A DNA stretch of 64,000 bases, taken from assembly GCF_030433685.1 (NCBI RefSeq), contig NZ_JAROCF010000001.1, forward strand, positions 3,720,001-3,784,000, written 5' to 3'. The position numbers and the translations under genes were made by a program. Shown in pieces: positions 21,582 through 30,714 of this stretch. The notes below the pieces were generated by a model, which saw nothing but the letters and a program-made list of their open reading frames with translations, had not been told where the DNA came from and ran no database searches. Numbering within the stretch: the first letter of the stretch is position 1; every line of letters starts with the position of its first letter. The DNA is from Leifsonia williamsii. Its GTDB lineage: Bacteria; Actinomycetota; Actinomycetes; Actinomycetales; Microbacteriaceae.

Positions 21582-24521
21582 CTAGGCGCGGCGGCGGCGG
21601 AGCTGCAGCAGCACCAGGCCGCCGGCGAGCAGGGCGAGGGCTGCCAGGGCGATGCCGCCGACAGCGACGTCCGAGCCGGTGTGCGCCAGGCCGGAGGCCG
21701 CGGCGACCGGAGTCGCGCTCGGCGACGGGGCGGGCGCGTCGGGCGTGGCCGTCGGGGTCGCGGTCGGGGTGACGACCGGGGGTGCCGGCGGCGCCGGGGC
21801 GGCCTCCACGGTGACCGTCACCTGGGAGGTGGAGGCGGCGAACGACGCGTCCCCGCTGTAGAAGGCGGTCACGATGTGGTCGCCGGCGGCGAGGCCGGTG
21901 GTGTCGCAGGACTCCGCGGGCAGCGTCACGGTGCAGAGCTCGGTGCCGTCGGCGAGGCGGAAAGCGACCGTTCCGGTCGCGCCGGCCGGGAGGCCGCTCA
22001 CTCGCAGGGTGACGGTGCCGTTCTTCGCGGTGGTCTGGTGCGCGACGATCGCGGTCGACTGGGCGGCCACCACGAGCGTGAACGGGTCGCCCGTCGCCGG
22101 CTCGTAGTTGTCGTCGCCGCTGTAGACGGCCTTCACCGTGTAGGTGCCGCCCGGGAGGTCGCCGGGCACGGTGCAGGTGGTGGCCGGGAGGGTCGCGGTG
22201 CAGAGCACCTTGCCGTCGTCGGTCACCAGCGAGATCGTGCCGGTGGCGTCCTTGGGGAGCGTCGGCACCGGGACGCCGGTCGGCTCGCCGTGGGTCACGG
22301 TGACGACGTCCGGGTCGCCCGTGCCGGGGTTGCCACCGTTACCGGGGTTGCCGGGGTTGCCGCCGTTACCGGGGTCGCCGGGTGTCCCGCTGATCGGCGT
22401 CGCCGCCTTGCGGATCGTGAGCGTGGCCTCCATCGAGTCGGACGGCTTGTAGGTGTCGTCGCCCGAGTACGCGACCGTGATCGGGTACGCGCCCGCCGGA
22501 AGCGAGGTGGAGGTGGCGCAGCTGGTCACCGGGAGCTGGGTCGCGCACAGGGTATCGCCGCCGCTGGTGAAGGTGAGCGTCCCCGTCGCGTCGGCCGGCA
22601 GGCCCGTCGCCGAGAGCGTCGCGGCGGTGCCGTAGGCGGCCTCGGCAGGAACGATCGCTATGGCGACCGTGGTCGAGACCTTGGTGATGTCGAGCGCGGA
22701 GGCGGCACGGTCTGCGCCGGTCACGGCCTCATGGTCGGCGTCACCGGTGTACGACGTCAGCACGGTGTGCGCGCCGACCTGCCCGGCCGCGGGGGCGGTG
22801 CAGCTCGCGACGCCCGCCGCGTTCACCGGCGCGGTGCAGAGCTCGGCGCCGGTGGTGTCGTCGGTGAAGGTGACGCTGCCCGTCGGCGTCGTCGGCGCGT
22901 ACTTCGAGGTCGACGCCACGGTCGCGGTGAAGGTCGCGGTCGCGCCGAGCTCGGCGGTCACGTCGCCGACGGTCACGCTCACCGGCTGCTTCAGCACGGT
23001 GACGGCGCTGGAGGCGGTGACGGCCTCCGCGTCGGTGGAGGCGACGACCGACGAGATGGTCGCGGTGCGGGTGGTGCCGGAGACGGTGTACGGCACGGCC
23101 AGCTCGGCCACGGCGGTGCCGGGCTGGATCGGCGCTGCGGGGTCGACCGCGTAGTCGCAGGTCGCGACCTGTCCGGCGACGGTGCAGCTCCAGCCGGCCG
23201 ACGGCGTCGCCGCCGAGGGCGTGAAGCCGGCGGGGAAGGTCGTGGTCGCGCGGATGAGCTGCGACTCCGTCCCTCCACCGCTCGTCACGGTCGGGGTGAC
23301 CGTGTACAGGCCGTTGCCGCCGTGGGCGACCTCGGCATCCGCCCCCGCCGTCGCCGACAGGACGGGCACGGGACCCGCGGCCGTCTTGGCCTCGAGGTAG
23401 TTGACCTCGTGCACGTCGGAGGCGCCGCCGGTGCCGGCGACCCAGCCGTAGGTGAGCTTGTACGGGTACTGCGTGGCCGGGTCGATCCACGAGGCCGGGA
23501 TGCTGGCCTGGTTGCCTGCCGGGTTCAGCTTGGGGAGGGTGCCGGTCAGCGTCTGCCGGGTGCCGCCGATCGGGGTGAAGATGACCGCGAACTGGCCCGC
23601 GTTCACGGTGACGTCCGTCGCGCGCTGCGCCTGCAGCGGGGCCGCTGTCGGGTTGATCACGATCTCCACCGGCACCTTCGCCTGCGAGCGGTCGGTGACG
23701 CCGGACTTGCTGAGCGAACCGGTGAGCGCGGTGCCGGCGGTCGAGGTGACCACGCAGTAGCCGGTGGTGCCGTCGCCGGGGCCGCGGACGGTGACGTTGT
23801 TCGGGTAGCGCGGGCGGCTCGCGTCCGCGGCGCAGCCGTTGCCGCCGAAGTTCGGGTGGTTGAAGTTGCCGTAGCGGTCGAGGCCGAGGCCGAGGTAGGC
23901 GTGCGCCAGGCCGCTCGCGGTCTTCGTGCCGCTGTAGCCGAGCGAGCCGCCGAGCTGGCCGATCTGGGTCGGCACGGTCGGGTTGTACGGGTCGGTCGCG
24001 GCCAGGTAGAAGACGATGCCGTCGGCGGTGCCCGTGCCGTCGGAGACGCCGTTGTACTGGTAGCTGTCGAAGATCGCGTCGATGCCCTTGGTGATCGGCA
24101 CGGACTGCTTCGCGCCGACGCCGCCGGTCATGTTGAGGGTGGCCGAGGTGAGGCGGAGGGCGCCGCTGCCGTCGGCGTCGGCCGTGCCTCCACAGCCCGG
24201 GATGGTGTCGGAGGCCGTCGCCGTCGTCGATGTGCGGGCGGTGAGGCAGGCGCTGTTGGTGACGAACGACCCGGGGGCCGCGCTCGGGAGCGTGTAGCCG
24301 GCGCCCGCGGAGGTGCCGGTGAAGCCCTCGTTGACGAAGGTGGTCTGCGGCTGCGCAGCACCGTACGACGCCGTCGCGCCGGTGAGCGCGAGGCCCGCGA
24401 GGCCGAGTACGGCGGCCGCGGTGACCGCGGTGCGGCGCAGCGCGCGGCGGGCGTGCGAGGTGTGCGCGCGGAGCGAGGTGAGGGCGGGAACGACGGGACG
24501 TGCGTCGGATTTCGGGCGCAA
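21582..24521 (-). CDS. Surface protein: L-type-lectin-like domain, Ig repeats, LAHTG sorting signal
   Basis: 979 residues. A basic leader and signal peptide (to about residue 56) are followed by a legume/L-type lectin-like domain (about 60-290: FVNEGFTGTS, ADGIVFYLAATDP, YLGLGLDRYGNF, NHPNFGGNGC), then a DUF11-like segment (about 385-480) and four or five Ig-like repeats of the VTFTDDTTGAELCTAPV / TLTFTSGGDTLCATQL type, with a Pro-Gly-Asn linker near 710-735. The C-terminus is LAHTG, a hydrophobic helix and RRRRA, a class E sortase signal. It is expected to be covalently wall-attached and to bind glycans or act as an adhesin. The TTG start at 24521 has GAGG upstream; the exact start is less certain. 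Confidence 0.85.
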   Translation of the reverse strand: MRPKSDARPVVPALTSLRAHTSHARRALRRTAVTAAAVLGLAGLALTGATASYGAAQPQTTFVNEGFTGTSAGAGYTLPSAAPGSFVTNSACLTARTSTTATASDTIPGCGGTADADGSGALRLTSATLNMTGGVGAKQSVPITKGIDAIFDSYQYNGVSDGTGTADGIVFYLAATDPYNPTVPTQIGQLGGSLGYSGTKTASGLAHAYLGLGLDRYGNFNHPNFGGNGCAADASRPRYPNNVTVRGPGDGTTGYCVVTSTAGTALTGSLSKSGVTDRSQAKVPVEIVINPTAAPLQAQRATDVTVNAGQFAVIFTPIGGTRQTLTGTLPKLNPAGNQASIPASWIDPATQYPYKLTYGWVAGTGGASDVHEVNYLEAKTAAGPVPVLSATAGADAEVAHGGNGLYTVTPTVTSGGGTESQLIRATTTFPAGFTPSAATPSAGWSCTVAGQVATCDYAVDPAAPIQPGTAVAELAVPYTVSGTTRTATISSVVASTDAEAVTASSAVTVLKQPVSVTVGDVTAELGATATFTATVASTSKYAPTTPTGSVTFTDDTTGAELCTAPVNAAGVASCTAPAAGQVGAHTVLTSYTGDADHEAVTGADRAASALDITKVSTTVAIAIVPAEAAYGTAATLSATGLPADATGTLTFTSGGDTLCATQLPVTSCATSTSLPAGAYPITVAYSGDDTYKPSDSMEATLTIRKAATPISGTPGDPGNGGNPGNPGNGGNPGTGDPDVVTVTHGEPTGVPVPTLPKDATGTISLVTDDGKVLCTATLPATTCTVPGDLPGGTYTVKAVYSGDDNYEPATGDPFTLVVAAQSTAIVAHQTTAKNGTVTLRVSGLPAGATGTVAFRLADGTELCTVTLPAESCDTTGLAAGDHIVTAFYSGDASFAASTSQVTVTVEAAPAPPAPPVVTPTATPTATPDAPAPSPSATPVAAASGLAHTGSDVAVGGIALAALALLAGGLVLLQLRRRRA

Positions 24522-24710
24522 AGAAGCCTCGGTTCGGGCAGGGCGGCGCAGCGGCGCCGAGGTCGGGCAGTCGGGGGCGGCCCGGCGCGGCGGCGGGGAC
24601 GCGCGCTCCGGGACGTGATCACGCTAGTGATCGGGCGCAGCCCTGGCGGCGGCGGGTACGGCTGGTCCCCTCCCTGGTCGGGGGGCAGAACGCGCGTGCG
24701 CGCGTCAGCA

Positions 24711-24791
24711 GCTCCGGAGATCCCGCCGCCGGGACGGCGTGTCGGCCGCTTCAGCCGGAGATCGCGCGAGCGGGTCGCACGATCTCCGGAG
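24711..24791. repeat. Self-similar intergenic element D
   Basis: CTCCGGAGATC (24712-24722), a variant GCCGGAGATCG (24754-24764) and the inverted CGATCTCCGGAG (24780-24791). It lies just after the stop of the ABC permease gene (24815) and ahead of the surface-protein gene. Architecture is as in B and C: word, word, inverted word. Between the ABC operon and the TTG start of the surface protein (24522-24814) I see nothing else apart from a G/C-rich promoterless-looking stretch. Confidence 0.65.
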
Positions 24792-24814
24792 TTACGAACG
24801 GAGGAGGGCGGGCC

Positions 24815-25654
24815 TCAGCGGGCCGAGCCCGCGGTGAGGCCGGCGACCAGGCGGCGCTGGAAGAAGGCGGCGGCGGCGAAGACGGGGATGAGGCCGATGA
24901 CGCTCGCGGCGGCGAGCTTGCCGTAGTCCGTGATCCGCTCCCCCAGCATCAGGGTGAGCACGACGGGGAGCGTCTGCGCGTCCGGCGACTGGGTGAGGAA
25001 CGCGGCGAGCAGGAACTCGTTGTAGTTCAGCACCGCCACGATGATGCCGATGGCGACGAGGGCGGGGACGAGCAGCGGCGTGACGATCGAGAAGAGCACG
25101 CGGTAGCCTCCTGCGCCGTCCAGCTGAGCGGCCTCGTCCAGCTCGACCGGGATGCGGCGGGTGAAACCCTCGAGCAGCCAGACCGCGACCGCGACGTTGG
25201 CGAGGCCGTAGACGAGCGTGAGGCCGAGCAGCGTGTTGTTGAGCGACAGCGTCCGCAGCAGAGTGAAGAGCGGGATGACGGCGACGATCGGTGGCAGCAG
25301 CCACGGGCTCAGCACGGTCGCCGCGAGCGTGCGGCCTCCCGCCCGGTAGCGCGTGATCGCCCAGGCGGCGGGCACGGCGAACAGCAGCGTGATCGCCGCG
25401 CCGGCGAGGGCCGCGATCAGGGAATTGGCGATGCCCTGCAGCAGCCCGCCCGACGCGGCGTTGGCCCAGTTCTGCGGCTGGGGGTGGGCGGGCACGAGGA
25501 GTCCGGCCCCCACATCCGCCCGCGACATCAGCGAGACCGAGACGAGATAGAGGATCGGGAGGAGCGTCCCGGCGAGCACGACAGCCAGCACGACGATCGC
25601 GGCGGCCGGGCGGCGGGTGCGCGAGCCGGCGCCGGCGAGCAGGCGGTCAGTCAT
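24815..25654 (-). CDS. Carbohydrate-type ABC transporter permease (MalG-like)
   Basis: 279 residues with six membrane helices. The EAA loop reads ELDEAAQLDGAGGYRVLFSI, the MalG-type coupling motif. It is the last gene of a three-gene ABC operon (binding protein, MalF-like, MalG-like), overlapping the previous gene by 8 bp. No ATPase gene is present nearby, so it must rely on a shared MsmX/MsiK-type ATPase elsewhere. The substrate is unknown. Confidence 0.9.
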   Translation of the reverse strand: MTDRLLAGAGSRTRRPAAAIVVLAVVLAGTLLPILYLVSVSLMSRADVGAGLLVPAHPQPQNWANAASGGLLQGIANSLIAALAGAAITLLFAVPAAWAITRYRAGGRTLAATVLSPWLLPPIVAVIPLFTLLRTLSLNNTLLGLTLVYGLANVAVAVWLLEGFTRRIPVELDEAAQLDGAGGYRVLFSIVTPLLVPALVAIGIIVAVLNYNEFLLAAFLTQSPDAQTLPVVLTLMLGERITDYGKLAAASVIGLIPVFAAAAFFQRRLVAGLTAGSAR

Positions 25655-26585
25655 TGTGGAGCCTCCGGGCGATGGCGATGACCGGCAGCGTCACGACGGT
25701 GACGACGACGGCGAGGAGCAGGGTGATGGCGGAGGCGCGGCCGAGGTCGAACTGCTGCAGCGCGGCCTGGTAGATCAGGTACGCGGGCACGCTCGTGGAC
25801 GTGCCGGGGCCTCCCGAAGTCAGCACGAACACCAGGTCGAACACCTTGAACGCCAGCACGAGCCGGATGAGGAAGGCCGCCGCGACGGTCCCCGCGATGG
25901 CCGGCAGCGTGATGCTGCGGAAGAAGCGGAAGCCGTGCGCGCCGTCGAGCGCGGCGGCCTCGGCGACCTCGCGGTCCTGGCCGAGCAGGGCGGCGAAGAC
26001 GAGGAGGGCGACCAGCGGCGTCCACTCCCACACGTCGGCGACGCCGATGCCGACGAGCGCCCAGGCCGGGTTCGAGAGCACCGCCACGGGGTCCCCGGCG
26101 TACCCGAACAGGCCGAGCACGGTGTTCAGCAGGCCGCCGGACGGGTTGAAGATCAGCTTCCACAGCACGCCGACGATCACGGGCGGGGTGATCAGCGGGA
26201 GGAGCAGGAGGGTGCGCACGAGCGAGCCGCGGCTGGTCGCGCTGCGCAGGGCGAGCGCGGTGACGACGCCGAGCGCCACGCTCGCGGCCGTCACGATCAC
26301 CGCATAAACGGTGTTGCGGAGGAGGGAGGCGGTCACGTCGCCGTCGGTCAGCACCTCCGCGAGGTTCGCGCCGCCGACCCACGCCTGGAACGGGCGCCCC
26401 AGCGACGACTCCGAGAACGCGGTCAGCAGGATGAAGACGAGCGGATACGCGCCGATCACCAGCGTCGCGAGCACGGTCGGCGTGACCATGCTCCGGCGCA
26501 GCCAGGCGCCGCCCGGCCGCCCGGCGCGCACCCGGGTGGGTGCGGCCGGACGGCGGGCGGCGGTGTCGAGGGCGACCTCGGTCAC
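25647..26585 (-). CDS. Carbohydrate-type ABC transporter permease (MalF-like)
   Basis: 312 residues. Six membrane helices follow a 30-residue basic N-terminus. The EAA loop is EVAEAAALDGAHGFRFFRSI, and the C-terminal FDLVFVLTSGGPGTSTSVPA is typical of MalF/UgpA relatives. GTG 26585 overlaps the binding-protein stop by 4 bp, and the end overlaps the MalG-like gene by 8 bp: strict coupling of all three subunits. Stoichiometric pairing with the MalG-like subunit is expected. Confidence 0.9.
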   Translation of the reverse strand: MTEVALDTAARRPAAPTRVRAGRPGGAWLRRSMVTPTVLATLVIGAYPLVFILLTAFSESSLGRPFQAWVGGANLAEVLTDGDVTASLLRNTVYAVIVTAASVALGVVTALALRSATSRGSLVRTLLLLPLITPPVIVGVLWKLIFNPSGGLLNTVLGLFGYAGDPVAVLSNPAWALVGIGVADVWEWTPLVALLVFAALLGQDREVAEAAALDGAHGFRFFRSITLPAIAGTVAAAFLIRLVLAFKVFDLVFVLTSGGPGTSTSVPAYLIYQAALQQFDLGRASAITLLLAVVVTVVTLPVIAIARRLHND

Positions 26586-27913
26586 TTGAGGATGCTCTCC
26601 CACTTCTTCTGGATGTCGTCCATCGTCTGCTTCGCCGTCCCGCCCTGGCCGGCGAGCAGCTTGGCGAGGCCGTCGGTCAGCACCTGTGCGAGCTCCGTGG
26701 CGTGCTCGCCGGTCGGCCAGGCGAGGGTGCCCTGCAGGGTCGTCTCGTTGACCTTCTGGATCTCGGGGAAGTCCTTGCCGTAGGTGGCGTCCTCCAGCGA
26801 GCTCTTGCGGTTCGGGTCGATACCGGTGGGCGGGGAGGCGACGAGCAGCTTGGCGTTCGTCTCCGACGAGGTGGCGAACTGGATGAACGCCTTCGCCAGG
26901 TCGGCCTTCTTCGTGTTCGCCGTGATCACCCAGGTGAAGCCGGCCACGAGCGACGCGCGCGGCGTCGTGTTGGAGCCGCCGACCGGAAGGGTGACGACGC
27001 CCCACTTGCCGGCGACCGTGGAGTCGCTCGACGGGTCCTCCGAGCGGACGCCGAGGTCGGTCCAGTTCTCGATGAAGCCGACCTTGCCGGCGAACCAGGC
27101 GCTGTTCCCTGCGCCGAAGTCGGTCTCGGCGGGGGTGGGGAGCGCGTACGTGTTCACGTCCACGAGGGCCTGGGCGGCCTCCACCGCGGCCTCGGAGTCG
27201 AGCGCCGGCTTGCCGCTCTTGTCGAGGAACTCGCCGCCGAATCCGGCGAGCCGGTTGGCGTAGCTGGCGCCGAGGATGAGCGGGGACTTCTGGCCGAAGA
27301 CCGCGGCGCCGTAGACGCCCTTCGCCCCCTCGTTCGCCGTGATCGTCTTGACGTCGGCGAGGTACTCGTCCCAGGTCTTCGGCGGGTTCGCGATGCCGTT
27401 CCTGGCGAGGATCTCCTTGTTGTAGAACAGCACGTGCGTGTCGCCGTCGAACGGGAGGCCGTAGCGCTTGTCGCCGACCTTCGAGTACGCGTCGTAGATC
27501 GACGGGATGAAGTCGGAGGTGTCCAGCGCCTTGTCGTCCTTGATCCACGACGACAGGTCCTGAATCGCGCCGTCGGCGGCGAGGTCGCCCAGCGAGACGT
27601 ACCAGGGCGCGGCGGCGTCGATGGTGTTCGCGCCGGACTGCTGGTCGAGGGCGATCTTCGAGCCGATCTCGTCGTAGGGGACGATGACGGGCTTGATGGT
27701 CGCGCCGGTCTCCTTCTTGAACTCGGCGGCCAGCCACTTCGCGGCGCCCTCGTGCGACGAGATCATCTCGACGGTCAGGGTCTGGCCGGCGAACTTCTTG
27801 TCGCCGGAGCCGGAGGCGGTGGAGGCGTCGGAGCCGGTCGCGCAGCCGGTCAGCGCGAGGGCCGTCGCGGCCAGCGCGGCGACCGCCGCGGTGAGGCGTC
27901 GTCGTGAGGTCAT
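26582..27913 (-). CDS. ABC transporter substrate-binding lipoprotein (family 1)
   Basis: 443 residues. The lipoprotein signal peptide ends in LTGC, so the mature protein is membrane-anchored outside the cell. The fold is the MalE/UgpB type: LTVEMISSHEGAAKWLAAEF, AAPWYVSLGDLAADGAIQDL, YGLPFDGDTHVLFYNKEIL, FITTNTKKA-type end region. ATG 27913 follows GGGAG. Operon with two permeases. The divergent genes (28076 onward) are sulfur- or carbon-oxidising flavin enzymes, so the ligand may not be a sugar; nothing in the sequence fixes it. Confidence 0.9.
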   Translation of the reverse strand: MTSRRRLTAAVAALAATALALTGCATGSDASTASGSGDKKFAGQTLTVEMISSHEGAAKWLAAEFKKETGATIKPVIVPYDEIGSKIALDQQSGANTIDAAAPWYVSLGDLAADGAIQDLSSWIKDDKALDTSDFIPSIYDAYSKVGDKRYGLPFDGDTHVLFYNKEILARNGIANPPKTWDEYLADVKTITANEGAKGVYGAAVFGQKSPLILGASYANRLAGFGGEFLDKSGKPALDSEAAVEAAQALVDVNTYALPTPAETDFGAGNSAWFAGKVGFIENWTDLGVRSEDPSSDSTVAGKWGVVTLPVGGSNTTPRASLVAGFTWVITANTKKADLAKAFIQFATSSETNAKLLVASPPTGIDPNRKSSLEDATYGKDFPEIQKVNETTLQGTLAWPTGEHATELAQVLTDGLAKLLAGQGGTAKQTMDDIQKKWESILK

Positions 27914-28075
27914 GGGTGCTGCTCCCTGCTGGGGTTCGGGTTTGCTGTGTGGGTCGGGACTGTAGAGGCGGCACGGGCGGCGGGGCAACCGAATGTGACG
28001 CTGTGCGACGCGGGCGCAACGTGGCGTCACACGCGCTGGTCAGCCTCCCCGAGCCGCCGCTAGAGTCCCCCGACT

Positions 28076-29494
28076 ATGGCCGATCGGATCATCCTCAACG
28101 CGTTCGACATGAGCTGCGTCACCCACCAGGCGCCCGGGCTGTGGCGCCACCCCGACAACCAGGCGCACCGCTACACCGACCTGGACTACTGGACGTCGCT
28201 CGCGCAGACCCTGGAGCGCGGCGGGTTCGACGCGCTGTTCCTCGCCGACGTGCTCGGCATCTACGACGTGTACCGCGACTCCGCCGCTCCCCCGCTCGTC
28301 GACGCCGACCAGGTGCCGCTGAACGACCCGATCGGCCAGATCAGCGCGATGGCCGCGGTCACCGAGCGCCTCGGCTTCGGCGTGACGGTCGCCACGACGT
28401 ACGAGCAGCCGTACCTCCTCGCCCGCCGCTTCTCGACGCTCGACCACCTGACGAAGGGCCGGATCGGCTGGAACGTCGTCACCTCGTACCTCGACTCCGC
28501 CGCGCGCAACCTCGGCCTCGACAAGCAGATCGGGCACGACGACCGGTACGGGATCGCCGAGGAGTTCCTCGACGTGACGTACAAGCTCTGGGAGGGGTCG
28601 TGGGAGGACGGCGCCGTCGTCCGCGACCGCGAGACCGGCGTCTTCACCGACCCGGCGAAGGTGCACCCGATCGAGCACGACGGCGCGTTCTTCCGCGTGC
28701 CCGGCATCCACCTCAGCGAGCCGAGCCCGCAGCGCACGCCGGTGATTTTCCAGGCGGGCGCGTCGCCGCGCGGCCGGGAGTTCGCGGCGCGGCACGGCGA
28801 GGCGATCTTCATCAACGGCCTCCGGCCCGAGCTGACGCGGAAGCTGACCGACGACATCCGCGACCGGGCAGAGCGTCTCGGCCGGCCGCGCGACACCGTG
28901 AAGATCCTCACGCTCGCAACCGTGGTCGTCGCACCGACCGACGAGGAGGCGCAGGCGAAGCTCGACGAGTACCGCACCTACGTCTCCACCGAGGGCGCCC
29001 TCGCCCTCTACGGCGGCTGGTCGGGCCTCGACCTGTCGCAGGTGCCGCTGGACGAGCCGCTGGAGTACATCGACACGGATGCGGCCCGCTCGGCGCTCTC
29101 CATCTTCACCACCGCCGACCCCACCCGGCAGTGGACCGCCCGCGACATCGCCGAGTACGTCGGCATCGGTGGCATCGGCCCGGTGATCGTCGGCAGCCCG
29201 GCGACCGTGGCCGACGAGCTGGAGCGCTGGATCGAGGTCGGCGGCATCGACGGCTTCAACCTCGCCTACGTGGTCACGCCCGGCAGCTTCGAGGAGTTCG
29301 TGGAGCTGGTGGTCCCCGAGCTGAAGGCCCGTGGGCGTCTCGACGAGCAGCCTGGCGCCACCCTCCGCGGCCGCCTGAGCGGCACGGGCGACGCTGTCGT
29401 GCCGAGCTGGCATCCCGCGCACGCGTACCGCGGTGCGTTCGCAGACCGACCGAGCGCCGCGGACGCCCGCGCGCGCGTCACCGAAGGAGCATGA
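28076..29494 (+). CDS. LLM-class flavin monooxygenase (NtaA/SnaA/DszA family)
   Basis: 472 residues, the long bacterial-luciferase-like monooxygenase class that uses FMNH2 from a separate reductase. Key stretches are LNAFDMSCVTHQAPGLWRHP, GFDALFLADVLGIYDVY, TKGRIGWNVVTSY, HDDRYGIAEEFLDVTYKLW, RVPGIHLSEPSPQRTPVIFQ and AGASPRGREFAARHGEAIF. DszA (dibenzothiophene sulfone), NtaA (nitrilotriacetate) and SnaA relatives share these. TAGAGT at 28061-28066 ends 9 nt before ATG, so the leader is absent or nearly so. It overlaps the next gene at the stop. The substrate is probably an organosulfur or amine compound; this is inferred from the neighbours. Confidence 0.9.
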   Translation: MADRIILNAFDMSCVTHQAPGLWRHPDNQAHRYTDLDYWTSLAQTLERGGFDALFLADVLGIYDVYRDSAAPPLVDADQVPLNDPIGQISAMAAVTERLGFGVTVATTYEQPYLLARRFSTLDHLTKGRIGWNVVTSYLDSAARNLGLDKQIGHDDRYGIAEEFLDVTYKLWEGSWEDGAVVRDRETGVFTDPAKVHPIEHDGAFFRVPGIHLSEPSPQRTPVIFQAGASPRGREFAARHGEAIFINGLRPELTRKLTDDIRDRAERLGRPRDTVKILTLATVVVAPTDEEAQAKLDEYRTYVSTEGALALYGGWSGLDLSQVPLDEPLEYIDTDAARSALSIFTTADPTRQWTARDIAEYVGIGGIGPVIVGSPATVADELERWIEVGGIDGFNLAYVVTPGSFEEFVELVVPELKARGRLDEQPGATLRGRLSGTGDAVVPSWHPAHAYRGAFADRPSAADARARVTEGA

Positions 29495-30702
29495 TGGCCC
29501 GCAGTTTCTGGACCGGACAGGCGACCCCCGAAGAGCTGAGCCGCTGGGAGGCGGTGGCCGACGAGGCCGCCGAGACCCTCGCCGTCGACGCCCTCGAGCG
29601 CGACCGCGCCAACCTCGACCCGCACCGCGAGCTGCAGCACCTGCGTGACGTCGGTCTCGTGAATCTGCTCGACCCGGCGGAGTTCGGCGGCGGAGGCGCG
29701 CACTGGGAGACCGCGTTCCGCGCGATCCGCGTGCTGTCGCGCGCCGACGCCTCCGTCGCCCAGGTGCTGGCGTACCACTACATCAACTCGGGCAACATCG
29801 GCTTCGCCGTCGACCCGGCGCGGCAGCCGGAGCTGTACCGCCGCACGGTCGCGGGCCGCTGGGTGTGGGGCGACTCGGTCAACCCGGTCGACCCCGACCT
29901 CACGCTGACCGCGCTCGACGACGGCTCGTACCGGCTCGACGGCACCAAGCGGTTCTCGACCGGCGCCTCGGTCGGCGACGTCGTGCTCGCGTCCGCGACG
30001 GTCGCGGGCGGACCGCTGGACGGCCGCCCGGTGTTCGTGCTGCTCGACCACGACCGTGCCGGCATCCGGTACCACGGGGACTGGGACGCGCTGGGCCAGC
30101 GGCTCTCGGCCAGCGGCTCCGTCACCTTCGAGCAGGTCGCGGTGGCGGCCTCCGACATCCTGGGCGAGCTGAGCGACGAGCCGTTCTCGACGCTCATCAC
30201 GCCCGGCATCCAGCTCGCGTTCGGCAACCTGTACCTCGGCATCGCGCAGGGCGCACTCAGGAAGGCGCGGGAGCTGACCCTGGCGCGCAACAACTCCTGG
30301 TTCCTCTCGGGCGTCGACCGCTACGCGGAGGACCCGTTCGTGCTGCGCGTCTTCGGCGAGCTGCTGTCGAAGGTGGAGGCGGTGGAGGCGCTGGCCGACG
30401 CGGTCGGCCGCGAGTTCGACGCGGTCGTGGCGAAGGGCGCCGAGGTGACCGCCGAGGATCGCGGCGTGCTCGCGCAGCGGATCGCCCGGCTGAAGGTCGT
30501 CTCCACCGAGGTCTCGATCGAGGTGACCACGCGCGTGTTCGAGGTCACCGGCTCCAGCTCGGCGAAGGCGTCGGTCGGGCTCGACCTGTGGTGGCGGAAC
30601 GTGCGCACGCACACCCTCCACGATCCCGTCGACTACAAGAAGCTGGAGGTCGGCGCGTACTACGTCAACGGCGACCTGCAGCCGATCTCGCTGTACACCT
30701 GA
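29494..30702 (+). CDS. Acyl-CoA-dehydrogenase-fold flavin oxidoreductase (DszC/SfnB-like)
   Basis: 402 residues. The fold is acyl-CoA dehydrogenase, but the wording (LSRADASVAQVLAYHYINSG, VWGDSVNPVDPDLTLT, LDGTKRFSTGASVGDVVLAS, GDWDALGQRLSASGSVTFEQ, and WWRNVRTHTLHDPVDYK) is that of DszC/SfnB monooxygenases, where flavin and O2 hydroxylate or oxidise sulfur compounds. The catalytic glutamate of true acyl-CoA dehydrogenases is not evident. AAGGAG precedes two ATGs; 29494 gives the better spacing, 29491 adds one Met. It follows the LLM gene with overlap, so both should act together. Confidence 0.87.
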   Translation: MARSFWTGQATPEELSRWEAVADEAAETLAVDALERDRANLDPHRELQHLRDVGLVNLLDPAEFGGGGAHWETAFRAIRVLSRADASVAQVLAYHYINSGNIGFAVDPARQPELYRRTVAGRWVWGDSVNPVDPDLTLTALDDGSYRLDGTKRFSTGASVGDVVLASATVAGGPLDGRPVFVLLDHDRAGIRYHGDWDALGQRLSASGSVTFEQVAVAASDILGELSDEPFSTLITPGIQLAFGNLYLGIAQGALRKARELTLARNNSWFLSGVDRYAEDPFVLRVFGELLSKVEAVEALADAVGREFDAVVAKGAEVTAEDRGVLAQRIARLKVVSTEVSIEVTTRVFEVTGSSSAKASVGLDLWWRNVRTHTLHDPVDYKKLEVGAYYVNGDLQPISLYT

Positions 30703-30714
30703 TCGGAGACCGTG

